A stretch of 64,000 bases of DNA from Pseudomonadota bacterium (GCA_023400405.1 JAEXFD010000055.1:62001-126000); one strand, 5' to 3'; positions 7,960-16,380 are shown, counted from the first letter of the stretch. Program-made: numbers and translations. Notes: generated by a model not told the origin, from the sequence alone.

Positions 7960-9617
7960 GCGGCGATCAAGCGCGCCGCCTGGGCGCGCGCCTCGTCGGT
8001 GATTTCGGCGCCCGAGAGCATCCGGGCGATTTCCTCGCGGCGCTGGTCCGGGCCGAGCGGGGTGACGCCGGTGCGGGTGACGATGCCGTCATGGCGCTTG
8101 GCGATCAGGAGGTGCTGCGCCCCGCGCGCCGCGACTTGCGGGCTGTGCGTCACGACGAGCACCTGCGCACCCCGCGCCAGCCGCGCCAGCCGATCGCCGA
8201 TCGCGCTCGCCACCGCACCGCCGACGCCCCGGTCGATCTCGTCGAAGATCAGCGTGCCCGCCCCGCCCTCTTCGGCAAGCGAGACCTTGAGCGCCAGGAT
8301 GAAGCGCGACAATTCGCCGCCGCTGGCGATCTTGATCAGCGGCGCGAAGGGCGCACCGGGATTGGTCGAGACTTCGAACTCGACTCGGTCCATGCCGGCG
8401 CTGGACCATTGCGCCTCGTCCTGCGGCTCCACCGTGGTGCGGAAGCGCGCCGCGTCGAGCTTGAGCGGCTTGAGCTCGGCGGCGACCGCCGCATCGAGCC
8501 GCGACGCGGCCGCGCGACGGGCTTCGGACAGCGCGCGCGCCGCCTCCGCATAGGCCCGGTGTGCGTCCTGGGCGGCGGCTTCGAGCCGCGCGATCCCCGC
8601 CCCGCCGCTTTCCACCCGCGCGAGCCGGGCCGACAATTCCTCGAACAGCGCCGGCAATTCGTCGGGCTGGACGCGATGCTTACGCGCCAGCCCGCGCAGC
8701 TCGAACAGGCGCGTCTCGTCGGCTTCGAGTGCCGCGGGATCGAAGGCGAGCGCCTCGGCCGCGGCATCGACCTGCGCCTGCGCCTCCCCCGCCTCGGTCA
8801 GCGCGCGGTCGATCGCGGCGAGCGCCTCGGCAAGCGCGGGATGATCATCGGCAATGCGTTCCAGCACGCGCGCCGCCTGACGCAGGCCGGTGAGCGCGCC
8901 GTCGCTACCATCGAGCAGTTCGGCGATGCCCTGCAGTTCCCCGGCGATCTTCTCGCCGCGCTGCATCGTGGTGCGCCGCGTGGCGAGGCTTTCCTCCTCG
9001 CCCGGCTGCGCATCGAGCCTGGCGAGTTCCGCGACGGCATGATCGAGCCATTCCCGGTCGCGCTCCGCCACATCCTGTTCGGCCCGCGCCACCGCCAGCG
9101 CAGCCTCGGCATCGCGCCAGGCCTTGTGCGAGATCGCCACCGCGCCCGAATCGCAGCGGCCGAAGGCATCGAGCAGCGCCCGGTGCCCGCGCGGATTGAG
9201 CAGCCCGCGATCGTCATGCTGGCCGTGGATTTCGACCAGATGCGGCGCCAGCTCCCGCAACAGGCCCGCCGAGGCCGGCTGGTCGTTGAGGAAGGCGCGG
9301 CTGCCGCCATCGGCCTTGACGATGCGCCGCACGATCAGCGGCTCGCCCGGCTCGAGCTCCAGCCCGTTCTGGTGGAAGAGGTTGGCGACTTCGCCGTCCC
9401 CGGCCGGCGCGTCGAAGCTCGCGCTCACCAGCGCCTGCGTCGCGCCCTGCCGCACCAGCCCGCTATCCGCCCGCGCGCCGAGCGCCAGGCCGAGCGCGTC
9501 GAGCAGGATCGACTTGCCCGCTCCCGTCTCGCCGGTGAGCACGCCCAATCCTTCGCCGAATTCGAGGTCGAGCGCCTCGATCAGCACCACGTCACGGATG
9601 GAAAGCGCCGTCAGCAT
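7956..9617 (-). CDS. recN: DNA repair protein RecN
   Basis: SMC-like ATPase that acts at DNA double-strand breaks in recombinational repair. The 553-residue protein has the Walker A motif GETGAGKS at about residues 29-36, a long Ala/Glu/Arg-rich coiled-coil middle, the ABC signature in SGGELSRF and Walker B in LIFDEIDRGVGG near the C-terminus. Full length for the family. Between its start and the bamD stop lies a GAAC-N7-GAAC sequence (9636-9650), which matches the alphaproteobacterial LexA box and fits recN as a classical SOS gene. bamD is 47 nt upstream on the same strand, so read-through from bamD is also possible. Confidence 0.97.
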   Translation of the reverse strand: MLTALSIRDVVLIEALDLEFGEGLGVLTGETGAGKSILLDALGLALGARADSGLVRQGATQALVSASFDAPAGDGEVANLFHQNGLELEPGEPLIVRRIVKADGGSRAFLNDQPASAGLLRELAPHLVEIHGQHDDRGLLNPRGHRALLDAFGRCDSGAVAISHKAWRDAEAALAVARAEQDVAERDREWLDHAVAELARLDAQPGEEESLATRRTTMQRGEKIAGELQGIAELLDGSDGALTGLRQAARVLERIADDHPALAEALAAIDRALTEAGEAQAQVDAAAEALAFDPAALEADETRLFELRGLARKHRVQPDELPALFEELSARLARVESGGAGIARLEAAAQDAHRAYAEAARALSEARRAAASRLDAAVAAELKPLKLDAARFRTTVEPQDEAQWSSAGMDRVEFEVSTNPGAPFAPLIKIASGGELSRFILALKVSLAEEGGAGTLIFDEIDRGVGGAVASAIGDRLARLARGAQVLVVTHSPQVAARGAQHLLIAKRHDGIVTRTGVTPLGPDQRREEIARMLSGAEITDEARAQAARLIAA

Positions 9618-9635
9618 GCGCCCGGCTTATTGCAG

Positions 9636-9650
9636 GAACGCAAGGCGAAC
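9636..9650 (-). promoter_or_regulatory. Putative LexA (SOS) box upstream of recN
   Basis: GAAC-N7-GAAC on the plus strand (GTTC-N7-GTTC read towards recN), 18 nt before the recN start codon. This is the direct-repeat consensus reported for LexA of alphaproteobacteria. On the coding strand it is followed directly by CTGCAATAAG, where CAATAA could serve as a -10 element. The eight fixed bases are expected about once or twice by chance in a window of this size, so the location before a known SOS gene carries the weight. Confidence 0.6.
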
Positions 9651-9664
9651 GGAAGCCCGATGGA

Positions 9665-10534
9665 TCAGCTCGTCGGCGTCGCCGGAGCCGGAGTCGCGGC
9701 CGGGGTCGGCGCGGGCGTGGGTGCCGGCAGCGGGTGCGGCTTGTTCGCCTCGGCCAGCTTGTCCTGGTTCTTCTGCATCAGCTGATAGGCGTGCTCGTAC
9801 CAGTCGCTGCCCGGATAGTTGGCGCCGAGCACCGCCGCCGCCTTCTGCGCCTCTTCGGGCACGCCGAGCGCCAGATAGCTCTCGGTCAGCCGCATCAGCG
9901 CCTCGGGAACGTGCGTCGTGGTCTGATACTGATCGACCACGGTGCGGAAGCGCAGCGTCGCGGCCAGCCACATGCCGCGCGTCTCATAGAAGCGGCCGAC
10001 TTCCATTTCCTTGCCGGCCAGGTGATCGCGGACGAGGTCGATCTTCAGCCGCGCATCGGACGCATATTTAGTGTTCGGATAGCGCCGGCTCAGCTCGCCC
10101 AGCGAATCGAGCGCCTGCTGCGTCGTCTTCTGGTCGCGGGTAACGTCCTGGATCTGCTCGTAATAGCACAGGCCGATCAGATAATAGGCATAGGGCGCAT
10201 CACGATTGCCCGGGTGCACCGCAAGGAAGCGCTGCGCCGACGAGATGCTCTCATTGTAATCGCCCGCCAGATAATAGCTGAACGCGCCCATCAGCTGCGC
10301 GCGGCGCGCCCAGACCGAATAGGGGTGCTGCCGCTCGACTTCGTCGAACAGCGCCGCGGCGAGCTTGTATTGGTGCTGGTCGAGCTTTTCCTTGCCCGCG
10401 CTGTACAGGGTGCCGACGTCGCGCGCGACATAGGGCAGGTCCTTGCCGCCGCTCTTCTTGGCGCAGCCTGCCATCGAAAGGGCCAGCACAGGGAGGGCGG
10501 CAAGCGCGAGCGCGCGGGTCGTGGGGATACGCAT
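9665..10534 (-). CDS. bamD: Outer membrane protein assembly factor BamD
   Basis: Outer-membrane lipoprotein of the BAM complex, which inserts beta-barrel proteins together with BamA. The 289-residue protein starts with a lipoprotein signal peptide and lipobox LSMAGC, followed by tetratricopeptide-like helices (KEKLDQHQYKLAAALFDEV, PYSVWARRAQLMGAFSYY, YPNTKYASDARLKID). The C-terminus is an Ala/Pro/Thr-rich tail (PAPTPAPTPAATPAPATP) beyond the usual domain. Start chosen at MRIPTTRA, which puts the signal peptide in register. Upstream of recN on the same strand, an arrangement seen in many alphaproteobacteria. Confidence 0.96.
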   Translation of the reverse strand: MRIPTTRALALAALPVLALSMAGCAKKSGGKDLPYVARDVGTLYSAGKEKLDQHQYKLAAALFDEVERQHPYSVWARRAQLMGAFSYYLAGDYNESISSAQRFLAVHPGNRDAPYAYYLIGLCYYEQIQDVTRDQKTTQQALDSLGELSRRYPNTKYASDARLKIDLVRDHLAGKEMEVGRFYETRGMWLAATLRFRTVVDQYQTTTHVPEALMRLTESYLALGVPEEAQKAAAVLGANYPGSDWYEHAYQLMQKNQDKLAEANKPHPLPAPTPAPTPAATPAPATPTS

Positions 10535-10659
10535 GGGGCGTCGTCTTATACCGGGCGCGTGGCTGCACTCAATCTTTTTTCCGGCGGGATTGCGGCGGGA
10601 TCGTCGGCTCGGGCACATGCGTTCCGCGCCCACAACGTTCGTATCGAAGGGACATCGCC

Positions 10660-11484
10660 TTGACTGCCACGCTCCTTGCCACTCACCGGGTCGAAAAGCC
10701 CTGGGGCCGCCACACGCTCTGGCCGGGCTTTGCCGATCCGGCGGCCGACGGCGAACCCATCGGCGAGGTCTGGTTCCAGACCCCGGGCAATGCGACGCCC
10801 GACCTGCTGATCAAGTATATCTTCACCAGCGAGAAGCTGTCGGTCCAGGTCCACCCCAACGATGCCCAGGCCCATGCCGCCGGGCTGCCGCGCGGCAAGG
10901 ACGAATGCTGGGTGATCCTCGATGCCGAGCCCGATTCGACGATCGCGCTGGGCACCAAGGCGCCGACCGACCGCGAGACCCTGCGCAAGGCCGCGCTCGA
11001 CGGCTCGATCGAGGACCTGCTCGACTGGAAGCCGGTCAAGGCGGGCGACTTCTTCTATTCGGGCGCAGGCACGATCCACGCGATCGGCGCCGGCATCACC
11101 CTGGTCGAAATCCAGCAGAACAGCGAAACCACCTATCGCCTCTATGATTATGGCCGCCCGCGCGAGTTGCACCTCGATGCCGGATTGGCCGTCGCCGATC
11201 CGGTGCCCTATCGACCGCACCCGATGCCCGGCCGCGTCGCCGACGACCGGGTGATCCTGGTCGAGGGCCCCAAATTCGTGCTCGAACGCTGGGAAGGCGG
11301 GGAGCGCCGGATCACGCTACCGCAGGGCGTCACCGGCTGGCTGATACCCTTGCGCGGCGAAGGCGTGGCCGGCGGCGTCGCATTCCGCGCCGGCGAATGC
11401 GTCACGATCGAAGGCGAGGCTGATCTCCATGCGGAGGCGGGCAGCGACCTGCTCTTCGCCTATCCGGGCACCGCACGCATCTAG
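10660..11484 (+). CDS. Class I mannose-6-phosphate isomerase homologue
   Basis: Cytoplasmic cupin-fold isomerase expected to interconvert fructose-6-phosphate and mannose-6-phosphate, feeding GDP-mannose and exopolysaccharide synthesis. The 274-residue protein carries the zinc-site motifs VQVHPND and KDECW, and a His in AGTIHAIGAGITLVEIQQ, with catalytic-loop residues TYRLYDYGR. It is shorter than the E. coli ManA (about 390), matching the short class common in alphaproteobacteria. The start is a TTG at 10660-10662 preceded by GAAGGGA; no in-frame ATG lies near. Monocistronic by layout. Confidence 0.88.
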   Translation: MTATLLATHRVEKPWGRHTLWPGFADPAADGEPIGEVWFQTPGNATPDLLIKYIFTSEKLSVQVHPNDAQAHAAGLPRGKDECWVILDAEPDSTIALGTKAPTDRETLRKAALDGSIEDLLDWKPVKAGDFFYSGAGTIHAIGAGITLVEIQQNSETTYRLYDYGRPRELHLDAGLAVADPVPYRPHPMPGRVADDRVILVEGPKFVLERWEGGERRITLPQGVTGWLIPLRGEGVAGGVAFRAGECVTIEGEADLHAEAGSDLLFAYPGTARI

Positions 11485-11584
11485 GCGGCTGTCTCGCAGC
11501 TGAACGCGGGGTAGTTTCGGGTTCACGCAACCCGCCCCGCCTCGGCACGTTTGATCCGCAAGGAAAACGAACGGAGACAATGTC

Positions 11585-12079
11585 ATGCGTATCCTTTTCG
11601 CCGCCGCGCTGGCCGGTGCCGCCCTCGCTGCCCCCGCCAGCGCCGCGCCCGCCACGGGCGTGAGCACCGTCGCGGTTGCCGCGGCTTCGGCGCAGGACTG
11701 GCGTGATCGCCAGGATTGGCGCAACCGCCAGGACAATCGCGAATGGCGTCGCGACTGGCGCCGCTATCGCAATTACGACTGGAATCGCCTGCCCCCGGGC
11801 GAGCGCCACTATGATCCGTCGATGTACTATCGTGACGGCCGCTATTATCGTGAGCGCCGCCTGAGCCGGAACGACCGGATCTATCGCGGCTATGACGGGC
11901 GCTATTACTGCCGTCGTTCGGACGGCACCACCGGTCTGATCGTCGGCGGCGTCGCCGGCGGCCTGTTCGGCAACGCGATTGCCGGCGGCGGCAACGCCAC
12001 CCTCGGCACGCTGCTCGGCGCAGCCGCCGGCGCGGCGCTCGGCCAGTCGGTCGATCGCGGCAACGTGCGCTGCCGCTAA
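11585..12079 (+). CDS. Exported RY-rich glycine-zipper protein
   Basis: 164-residue envelope protein. It has a signal peptide (MRILFAAALAGAALAAPASA), a middle dense in Trp/Tyr/Arg/Asp (about residues 36-110), and a C-terminal glycine-zipper membrane hairpin (GLIVGGVAGGLFGNAIAGGG and GTLLGAAAGAALGQ). This combination is common in sphingomonad and other alphaproteobacterial outer-membrane or periplasmic proteins, and the glycine zipper resembles the 2TM domain of Rickettsia 17-kDa antigens. ACGGAGA precedes the start. A rho-independent terminator follows at 12101-12130. A related YR-rich exported protein lies at 32359-32721. Confidence 0.88.
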   Translation: MRILFAAALAGAALAAPASAAPATGVSTVAVAAASAQDWRDRQDWRNRQDNREWRRDWRRYRNYDWNRLPPGERHYDPSMYYRDGRYYRERRLSRNDRIYRGYDGRYYCRRSDGTTGLIVGGVAGGLFGNAIAGGGNATLGTLLGAAAGAALGQSVDRGNVRCR

Positions 12080-12100
12080 GGGCTAAGCTAAGTGAAGAAA

Positions 12101-12130
12101 GGGGTCCGGCAGCGATGCCGGGCCCTTTTT
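12101..12130 (+). terminator. Rho-independent terminator after the glycine-zipper gene
   Basis: Stem GGGTCCGGC / GCCGGGCCC with loop AGCGAT, followed by TTTTT, 21 nt after the stop at 12079. The opposite strand has TTTCTTC after the stem, so it may also terminate the convergent small gene ending at 12141. Confidence 0.85.
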
Positions 12131-12140
12131 CATGCGAAGA

Positions 12141-12368
12141 TCAGATCAGGCCCCAGGTGAGGAACAGCCGGGCGCCACTGATCAGGCAGACGAACAGGTT
12201 CAGGTTGCGCCCCGAATTGCTGCTCGACAGCACGCCCACCGCGGCGCCCACCACCGCGATCGGGAATGCCACCCAGTTGATCAGCGGCAGCAGCGGGATC
12301 GGCAGGATGCCGACCAGCGCCAGCATCAGCGCGACGAGACCGATCAGGATCGAAAGCAGGTTCAGCAT
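12141..12368 (-). CDS. Small two-helix membrane protein
   Basis: 75-residue, very hydrophobic protein. It shows one long or two short membrane segments (LLSILIGLVALMLALVGIL, LINWVAFPIAVVGAAVGVL) and a third weaker one near the C-terminus (LFVCLISGARLFL). The Ser/Asn/Arg turn SSSNSGRNLN separates the last helix. No family recognised. Convergent with the glycine-zipper gene; a shared bidirectional terminator lies between. Confidence 0.68.
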   Translation of the reverse strand: MLNLLSILIGLVALMLALVGILPIPLLPLINWVAFPIAVVGAAVGVLSSSNSGRNLNLFVCLISGARLFLTWGLI

Positions 12369-12486
12369 GGCGGCGATATAAGCTCGCGAAGGTGTCCTAT
12401 CAAGCTATCACAGTCGCAGCAAAAATCTGCCCAACGCTTCCTTAACCTTCCTACGGCACAAGTTCGACGCCCAACGGAGCACGTCA

Positions 12487-13221
12487 ATGGCCCGCAGCCG
12501 CACGCTTTTCCTCGTCGCCTTGCCCCTCGCGCTCGCCGCGTGCGGCAGCAAGACCGACGGCGACGACGCCGCCGATCTCAACTCGGCCAACGTCACCGAT
12601 CCGCAGCTCGCCAGCGCGCTGCAGGACCAGATCATGGTCGATCCTCAGCTCGGCCAACAGGCCAATGGCGGCGCGGTGCGTCCGCCGAGCCAGCCCTATT
12701 CGGGCGCAGTGCCCGACGATGCCGTCGCCGCCAACAAGGGCAAGCTCGATACGAGCCAGCTGCTCAAGGCCCCTGCCGCCAAGCCGGCGGGCAAGGAGTG
12801 CCGCCAGTGTGCCGCGGCGCGCGAGTCGGTGACGCTAGGCGGTCTCGCCGCGCGCCAGAAGGACGGCAAGACGAGCCAGTGCGCGTCGACGCTGCAATAT
12901 TCGACTGGCTGGGCGCAGCGCCTGCCCCAGGACCTGCCGCTCTTCCCGCAGGCCCGCGTCACCGAAGCGGCGGGCAGCACCGCCGGACAGTGCCGCCTGC
13001 GCGTCGTCAGCTTCTCCGCCTCGCAGCCGATGCAGGTGATGCTCGATTGGTATTACACCAAGGCGATCCGCGGCGGCTACACGAGCGAGCATCAGCTCGA
13101 CGGCGCCGAACACATTCTCGGCGGCACGCGCGAGCGCGACGGCAGCGCCTATGTGCTGTTCCTCACCAGCCGCCCCGACGGCGGCACCGATGTGGACCTG
13201 GTCGCGAACAACGGGATTTGA
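12487..13221 (+). CDS. Lipoprotein of unknown function
   Basis: 244-residue predicted lipoprotein. The N-terminus has a signal peptide ending in the lipobox LAACG, followed by an Asp-rich acidic stretch (KTDGDDAADL). Four further cysteines occur as ECRQCAA, SQCAS and QCRLR. The C-terminal half has a compact folded look (MLDWYYTKAIRGGYTSEHQL, DGSAYVLFLTSRPDGGTDVDLV) that recalls small domains of the periplasm. No activity can be assigned. A structured repeat follows it directly, before fluC. Confidence 0.82.
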   Translation: MARSRTLFLVALPLALAACGSKTDGDDAADLNSANVTDPQLASALQDQIMVDPQLGQQANGGAVRPPSQPYSGAVPDDAVAANKGKLDTSQLLKAPAAKPAGKECRQCAAARESVTLGGLAARQKDGKTSQCASTLQYSTGWAQRLPQDLPLFPQARVTEAAGSTAGQCRLRVVSFSASQPMQVMLDWYYTKAIRGGYTSEHQLDGAEHILGGTRERDGSAYVLFLTSRPDGGTDVDLVANNGI

Positions 13222-13226
13222 CACCG

Positions 13227-13371
13227 TTCCTCCCTCGCGAAGCGGGGGAGGGGGACCGCCGCCAAAGGCGGGGGTGGAGGGGGCGCCGCGGCACGCGGCG
13301 GTAAACCGCCGCCGCCCTCCACCATCTGCGTTGCAAATGGTCCCCCTCCCCCAGCTTGCTGGAGGAGGAAT
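13227..13371. repeat. Type B palindromic intergenic repeat (copy 2)
   Basis: Large imperfect inverted repeat filling the space between the lipoprotein gene and fluC. Outer arms TTCCTCC... and ...GGAGGAGGAA enclose GGGGGACC / GGTCCCCC, an inner ACCGCCGCC / GGCGGCGGT pair and an AAATGG/ACCATC stem. It belongs with the copy at 15572-15713, which shares the GGGGGACC core and CCAGCTTGCTGG-like tips. Probably REP/BIME-like and possibly a transcription attenuator ahead of fluC. Confidence 0.75.
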
Positions 13372-13409
13372 AGGTTCCCCTCTCCCCGATTCCGCGCTAA
13401 CCGCGTGGC

Positions 13410-13790
13410 ATGCCTTCCCTCCTCCTCGTCATGCTCGGCGGCGCGTTCGGCGCGGGCGCGCGGCACCTGACCGGGCGCGCCACGCTCGCCTGGTTCGGGC
13501 CGAACTATCCCTGGGGCACGCTCGCGGTGAACCTGATCGGCGGCCTCCTGATGGGCGCGCTCGCCGGCGGCCTCGTCCGGTTCGGCCAGAATGGCGAGCA
13601 ATGGCGGCTGCTGCTCGGCGTCGGCGTGCTCGGCGGCTTCACCACCTTCTCGGCCTTCAGCCTCGACGTGATGAACATGCTCGAGCGCGGCGATTGGGCG
13701 ATGGGCCTCGGCTATGCGCTGGTTTCGGTGCTCGGGTCGCTGGCGATGCTCGCGATCGGCCTCGGCATCGCCCGGGCGGTGACGGCATGA
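13410..13790 (+). CDS. crcB: Fluoride efflux channel FluC (CrcB)
   Basis: Inner-membrane fluoride-specific ion channel that works as an antiparallel dimer and lowers cytoplasmic fluoride. The 126-residue protein has four membrane helices and the family motifs GGAFGAGARHL, WGTLAVNLIGG (the conserved Asn) and GFTTFSAFS (the Phe/Thr/Ser track of the pore and sodium site). It overlaps the following pseudouridine synthase gene in an ATGA, so both are translationally coupled. No fluoride riboswitch is apparent in the short upstream region, which is occupied by the palindromic repeat. Confidence 0.96.
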   Translation: MPSLLLVMLGGAFGAGARHLTGRATLAWFGPNYPWGTLAVNLIGGLLMGALAGGLVRFGQNGEQWRLLLGVGVLGGFTTFSAFSLDVMNMLERGDWAMGLGYALVSVLGSLAMLAIGLGIARAVTA

Positions 13791-15022
13791 GCGACGCGGT
13801 CCGCCAGTTCACCGTCAAGCCCGATGACGACGGCATCCGGCTCGATCGGTGGTTCAAGCGGCATTTGCCCGATACCAGCTTCAATCTCGTCTCGCGCTGG
13901 GCACGCACCGGCCAGCTCCGCGTCGACGGCGCCCGCGCCCAGCCCGGCGACCGCGTGACCGAAGGCCAGGTGATCCGCGTGCCCCCGGCCGAGCCGCCCG
14001 CGCCGGACAAGCCCGGCCGGCCCAAGCCGGTGCGGATCAAGCTCAGCGAGGAGCAGATCGACTTCGCCCGCAGCCTCGTCCTCCACAAGGACGATGCCGC
14101 GCTGGTGCTCAACAAGCCGCCGGGCCTCGCCACCCAGGGCGGCACCAAGACCACCGAGCATGTCGACGGCCTGCTCGACGCGCTGCAGTTCGAGGCCGAG
14201 GGGCGACCCAAGCTCGTCCACCGGCTCGACAAGGATACGTCGGGCGCGCTGCTCGTCGCCCGCACCGCGCGCGCCGCCGCGGCCTTTTCGAAGAACTTCT
14301 CCAGCCGCACCGCGCGCAAGGTCTATTGGGCGCTGATCGTCGGCGTGCCGAGCATCGAGGACGGGATGATCGAGCTGCCGATCGGCAAGCAGCCCGGCAC
14401 CGGCGGCGAGAAGATGCAGGTCGACGAGAAGGAAGGCCAGGCCGCCCGCTCGCGCTACCGGGTGATCGAGCGCGCCGGCAATCGCGCCGCCTGGGTCGAG
14501 CTCCAGCCCTTCACCGGCCGCACGCACCAGCTGCGCGTCCATATGGCGGCGATCGGCCATCCGATCGTCGGCGACGGCAAATATGGCGGGCCCGAGGCGT
14601 TCCTGACCGGCGGGATCAGCCGCAAGATGCACCTCCACGCTCGCCGCATCCGCGTCGATCATCCCGACGGCGGCAAGATCGACATCCGCGCGCCGCTGCC
14701 CACCCACTTCTCCGAGAGCCTGGCGACGCTCGGCTTCGAACAGGCCGATGGGGACGCCCTCCCCCTCGACGACGGCCCCCCGCCGCTCACCCGCGAGCAG
14801 GAAAAGACCAAGGCGCGGGCGCACGCCAAGACCGTCCGCAAGGAACGCCGCGGCGAGCGGCGCGGCCGCGGCGAAGGCCCCGCACCCGGCAAGCCCCCCG
14901 CGCGCAGCGGCGGCAAGCCGGTGACCCGGGCGGGCAGCAAGCCCGGCATCCGCAAGGGGACGCGGCCGGCAGGCCGAAGCGACGGCAAGCCGGGCGGAGG
15001 CGGCCGCGGCGGTTCGAAATAG
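13787..15022 (+). CDS. RluA-family rRNA pseudouridine synthase with a long basic tail
   Basis: Converts specific uridines in RNA, most likely 23S rRNA, to pseudouridine. The 411-residue protein has an N-terminal S4-like RNA-binding domain (RLDRWFKRHLPDTS, GQLRVDGARAQPGD) and then the catalytic domain with the active-site Asp in HRLDKDTSGALLVAR and the closing motif FTGRTHQLRVHMA. Residues from about 330 onward form an unstructured Arg/Lys/Gly-rich tail (KTVRKERRGERRGRG) that likely adds nonspecific RNA affinity. RluC-like by order of motifs, but the exact target position is not certain. Start codon lies in the ATGA overlap with fluC. Confidence 0.93.
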   Translation: MSDAVRQFTVKPDDDGIRLDRWFKRHLPDTSFNLVSRWARTGQLRVDGARAQPGDRVTEGQVIRVPPAEPPAPDKPGRPKPVRIKLSEEQIDFARSLVLHKDDAALVLNKPPGLATQGGTKTTEHVDGLLDALQFEAEGRPKLVHRLDKDTSGALLVARTARAAAAFSKNFSSRTARKVYWALIVGVPSIEDGMIELPIGKQPGTGGEKMQVDEKEGQAARSRYRVIERAGNRAAWVELQPFTGRTHQLRVHMAAIGHPIVGDGKYGGPEAFLTGGISRKMHLHARRIRVDHPDGGKIDIRAPLPTHFSESLATLGFEQADGDALPLDDGPPPLTREQEKTKARAHAKTVRKERRGERRGRGEGPAPGKPPARSGGKPVTRAGSKPGIRKGTRPAGRSDGKPGGGGRGGSK

Positions 15023-15031
15023 GGGGTTGCG

Positions 15032-15553
15032 ATGCTGCGAGTTCTCGTCCTGATCGCTGCCGGACTGGCGGCTACGCCCGCCGTCCATGCCCAGCAGGCT
15101 CCGGCGCCCCAATCGGCGGGGGTCGAGGAGGTCGGCATCTGGCACATCTCCCCCTCTGCCAAGGATTGCGTGGCAATCACCGGCGACACGCGGAGCATGC
15201 TCATCGCGCTGATCTATTCGGCGCCGGACAAGCATCGTGACGCCGCGCTGATGATCACCAGCAAGACCTATTTCACCGATGCGAAGGACGGAGCAGCCTA
15301 TCCGGTTCGCCTCGTTCTCGCCCAGGGCGACAAGTTCGACAACCGATGGGGCGAGGTGAAGGCCACCGGAATGGTCCTCAAGGACGGCGAATATGGCATC
15401 CGGATCGCGGCGCCCGCGGCGGATTTCACCGACAGCCTGGGCCAGTCCGACGGGCTGATCCTGGAGGGCATCGGCCGGGGATCGCTGAGGCTCGATTTGC
15501 AGGACATGCACCTGATGGTCGCCGCGCTGCGCCGATGCGCGCTTTCGAAGTGA
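15032..15553 (+). CDS. Exported hypothetical protein
   Basis: 173-residue protein with a signal peptide (MLRVLVLIAAGLAATPAVHAQ). The mature domain has two cysteines (AKDCVAI near the start and RRCALSK at the end), plausible for one disulfide linking the two termini. The middle contains beta-rich segments (AALMITSKTYFTD, GEYGIRIAAPAADF). No family is recognised. It lies 9 nt downstream of the pseudouridine synthase gene with a GGGGG-type ribosome site, so it probably shares that transcript, and is followed by a palindromic repeat. Confidence 0.78.
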   Translation: MLRVLVLIAAGLAATPAVHAQQAPAPQSAGVEEVGIWHISPSAKDCVAITGDTRSMLIALIYSAPDKHRDAALMITSKTYFTDAKDGAAYPVRLVLAQGDKFDNRWGEVKATGMVLKDGEYGIRIAAPAADFTDSLGQSDGLILEGIGRGSLRLDLQDMHLMVAALRRCALSK

Positions 15554-15571
15554 TCTGCGGCAGCGTCGAAA

Positions 15572-15713
15572 ATCCTCCCCGAGCTTGTCTCGGGGAGGGG
15601 GACCATTCGCGCAGCGAATGGTGGAGGGGCGCGCCGGCCGACGGCGCGTTGCGCCGGCCCCTCCACCGGCCTGCGGCCGGCGGTCCCCCTCCCCCAGCAA
15701 GCTGGGGGAGGAT
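15572..15713. repeat. Type B palindromic intergenic repeat (copy 3)
   Basis: Inverted repeat with terminal hairpins at both ends: CCTCCCCGAG/CTCGGGGAGG on the left (about 15574-15598) and CCTCCCCCAGC/GCTGGGGGAGG on the right (about 15688-15712). These enclose facing GGGGGACC / GGTCCCCC arms and two inner hairpins (CCATTCGC/GCGAATGG and CCGGCC/GGCCGG). Same family as 13227-13371. It ends only 5 nt before the HAD gene start, so the right hairpin covers the position of its ribosome-binding site. Confidence 0.8.
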
Positions 15714-15717
15714 CTAG

Positions 15718-16380
15718 ATGGCGAACCGCCTCGCCGTGTTCGATTGCGACGGGACGCTGGTCGATTCGCAGGCCAATATCTGCCGCGCGATGGAGGCGAC
15801 CTTTGCCGCGCACCGGCTCGAACCGCCCTCGCGCGCGGCGATCCGCGGGATCGTCGGGCTCAGCCTGGTCCCCGCCATCGCCCGCCTGCTTCCCGGGGCC
15901 GAGGCCGCTCTGCACGACGCGATGGCCGAGGAGTATAAGCGCGCCTTCTTCGCGATGCGCTCCTCCGCGACGCTCGATCCCGAGCCGCTGTACGACGGCA
16001 TCGTCGAGGCGATCGACGCGCTCGATGCGGCCGGCTGGCTGCTCGGCGTCGCCACCGGCAAGTCCGATCGCGGGCTCCATGCGATCCTCGACCATCACGG
16101 CCTGCGCCACCGCTTCATCACCTTGCAGACCGCCGATCGCCACCCCTCCAAGCCCCACCCCGCGATGCTCGATCTCGCCATCGCCGAGGCCGGCGCCGCG
16201 CCCGAGACCACCGCGATGATCGGCGACACCAGCTTCGACATGGCGATGGCGCGCGCGGCTGGCGCGCATGCCGTGGGTGTGCTATGGGGATACCACACGA
16301 GCACGGAACTGCTCGGCGCGGGCGCGCACTGCGTCGCCGACCATGCCAGCCAGCTCCCCGCGCACCTGGAGACGCTATGA
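15718..16380 (+). CDS. HAD-IA family hydrolase (phosphoglycolate phosphatase-like)
   Basis: 220-residue cytoplasmic phosphatase. Motif I is DCDGTLVDSQ at the N-terminus, motif II is the Thr in LLGVATGKSDRG, and motif III is GDTSFDMAMARAAG. A Lys in PSKPHP completes the set, with a helical cap between motifs I and II. Substrate unknown: such genes are often annotated gph. The gene is the first of a tightly coupled trio with a small membrane protein and the ATP12 chaperone (ATGA-type overlaps), an order I associate with sphingomonads. Confidence 0.92.
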   Translation: MANRLAVFDCDGTLVDSQANICRAMEATFAAHRLEPPSRAAIRGIVGLSLVPAIARLLPGAEAALHDAMAEEYKRAFFAMRSSATLDPEPLYDGIVEAIDALDAAGWLLGVATGKSDRGLHAILDHHGLRHRFITLQTADRHPSKPHPAMLDLAIAEAGAAPETTAMIGDTSFDMAMARAAGAHAVGVLWGYHTSTELLGAGAHCVADHASQLPAHLETL

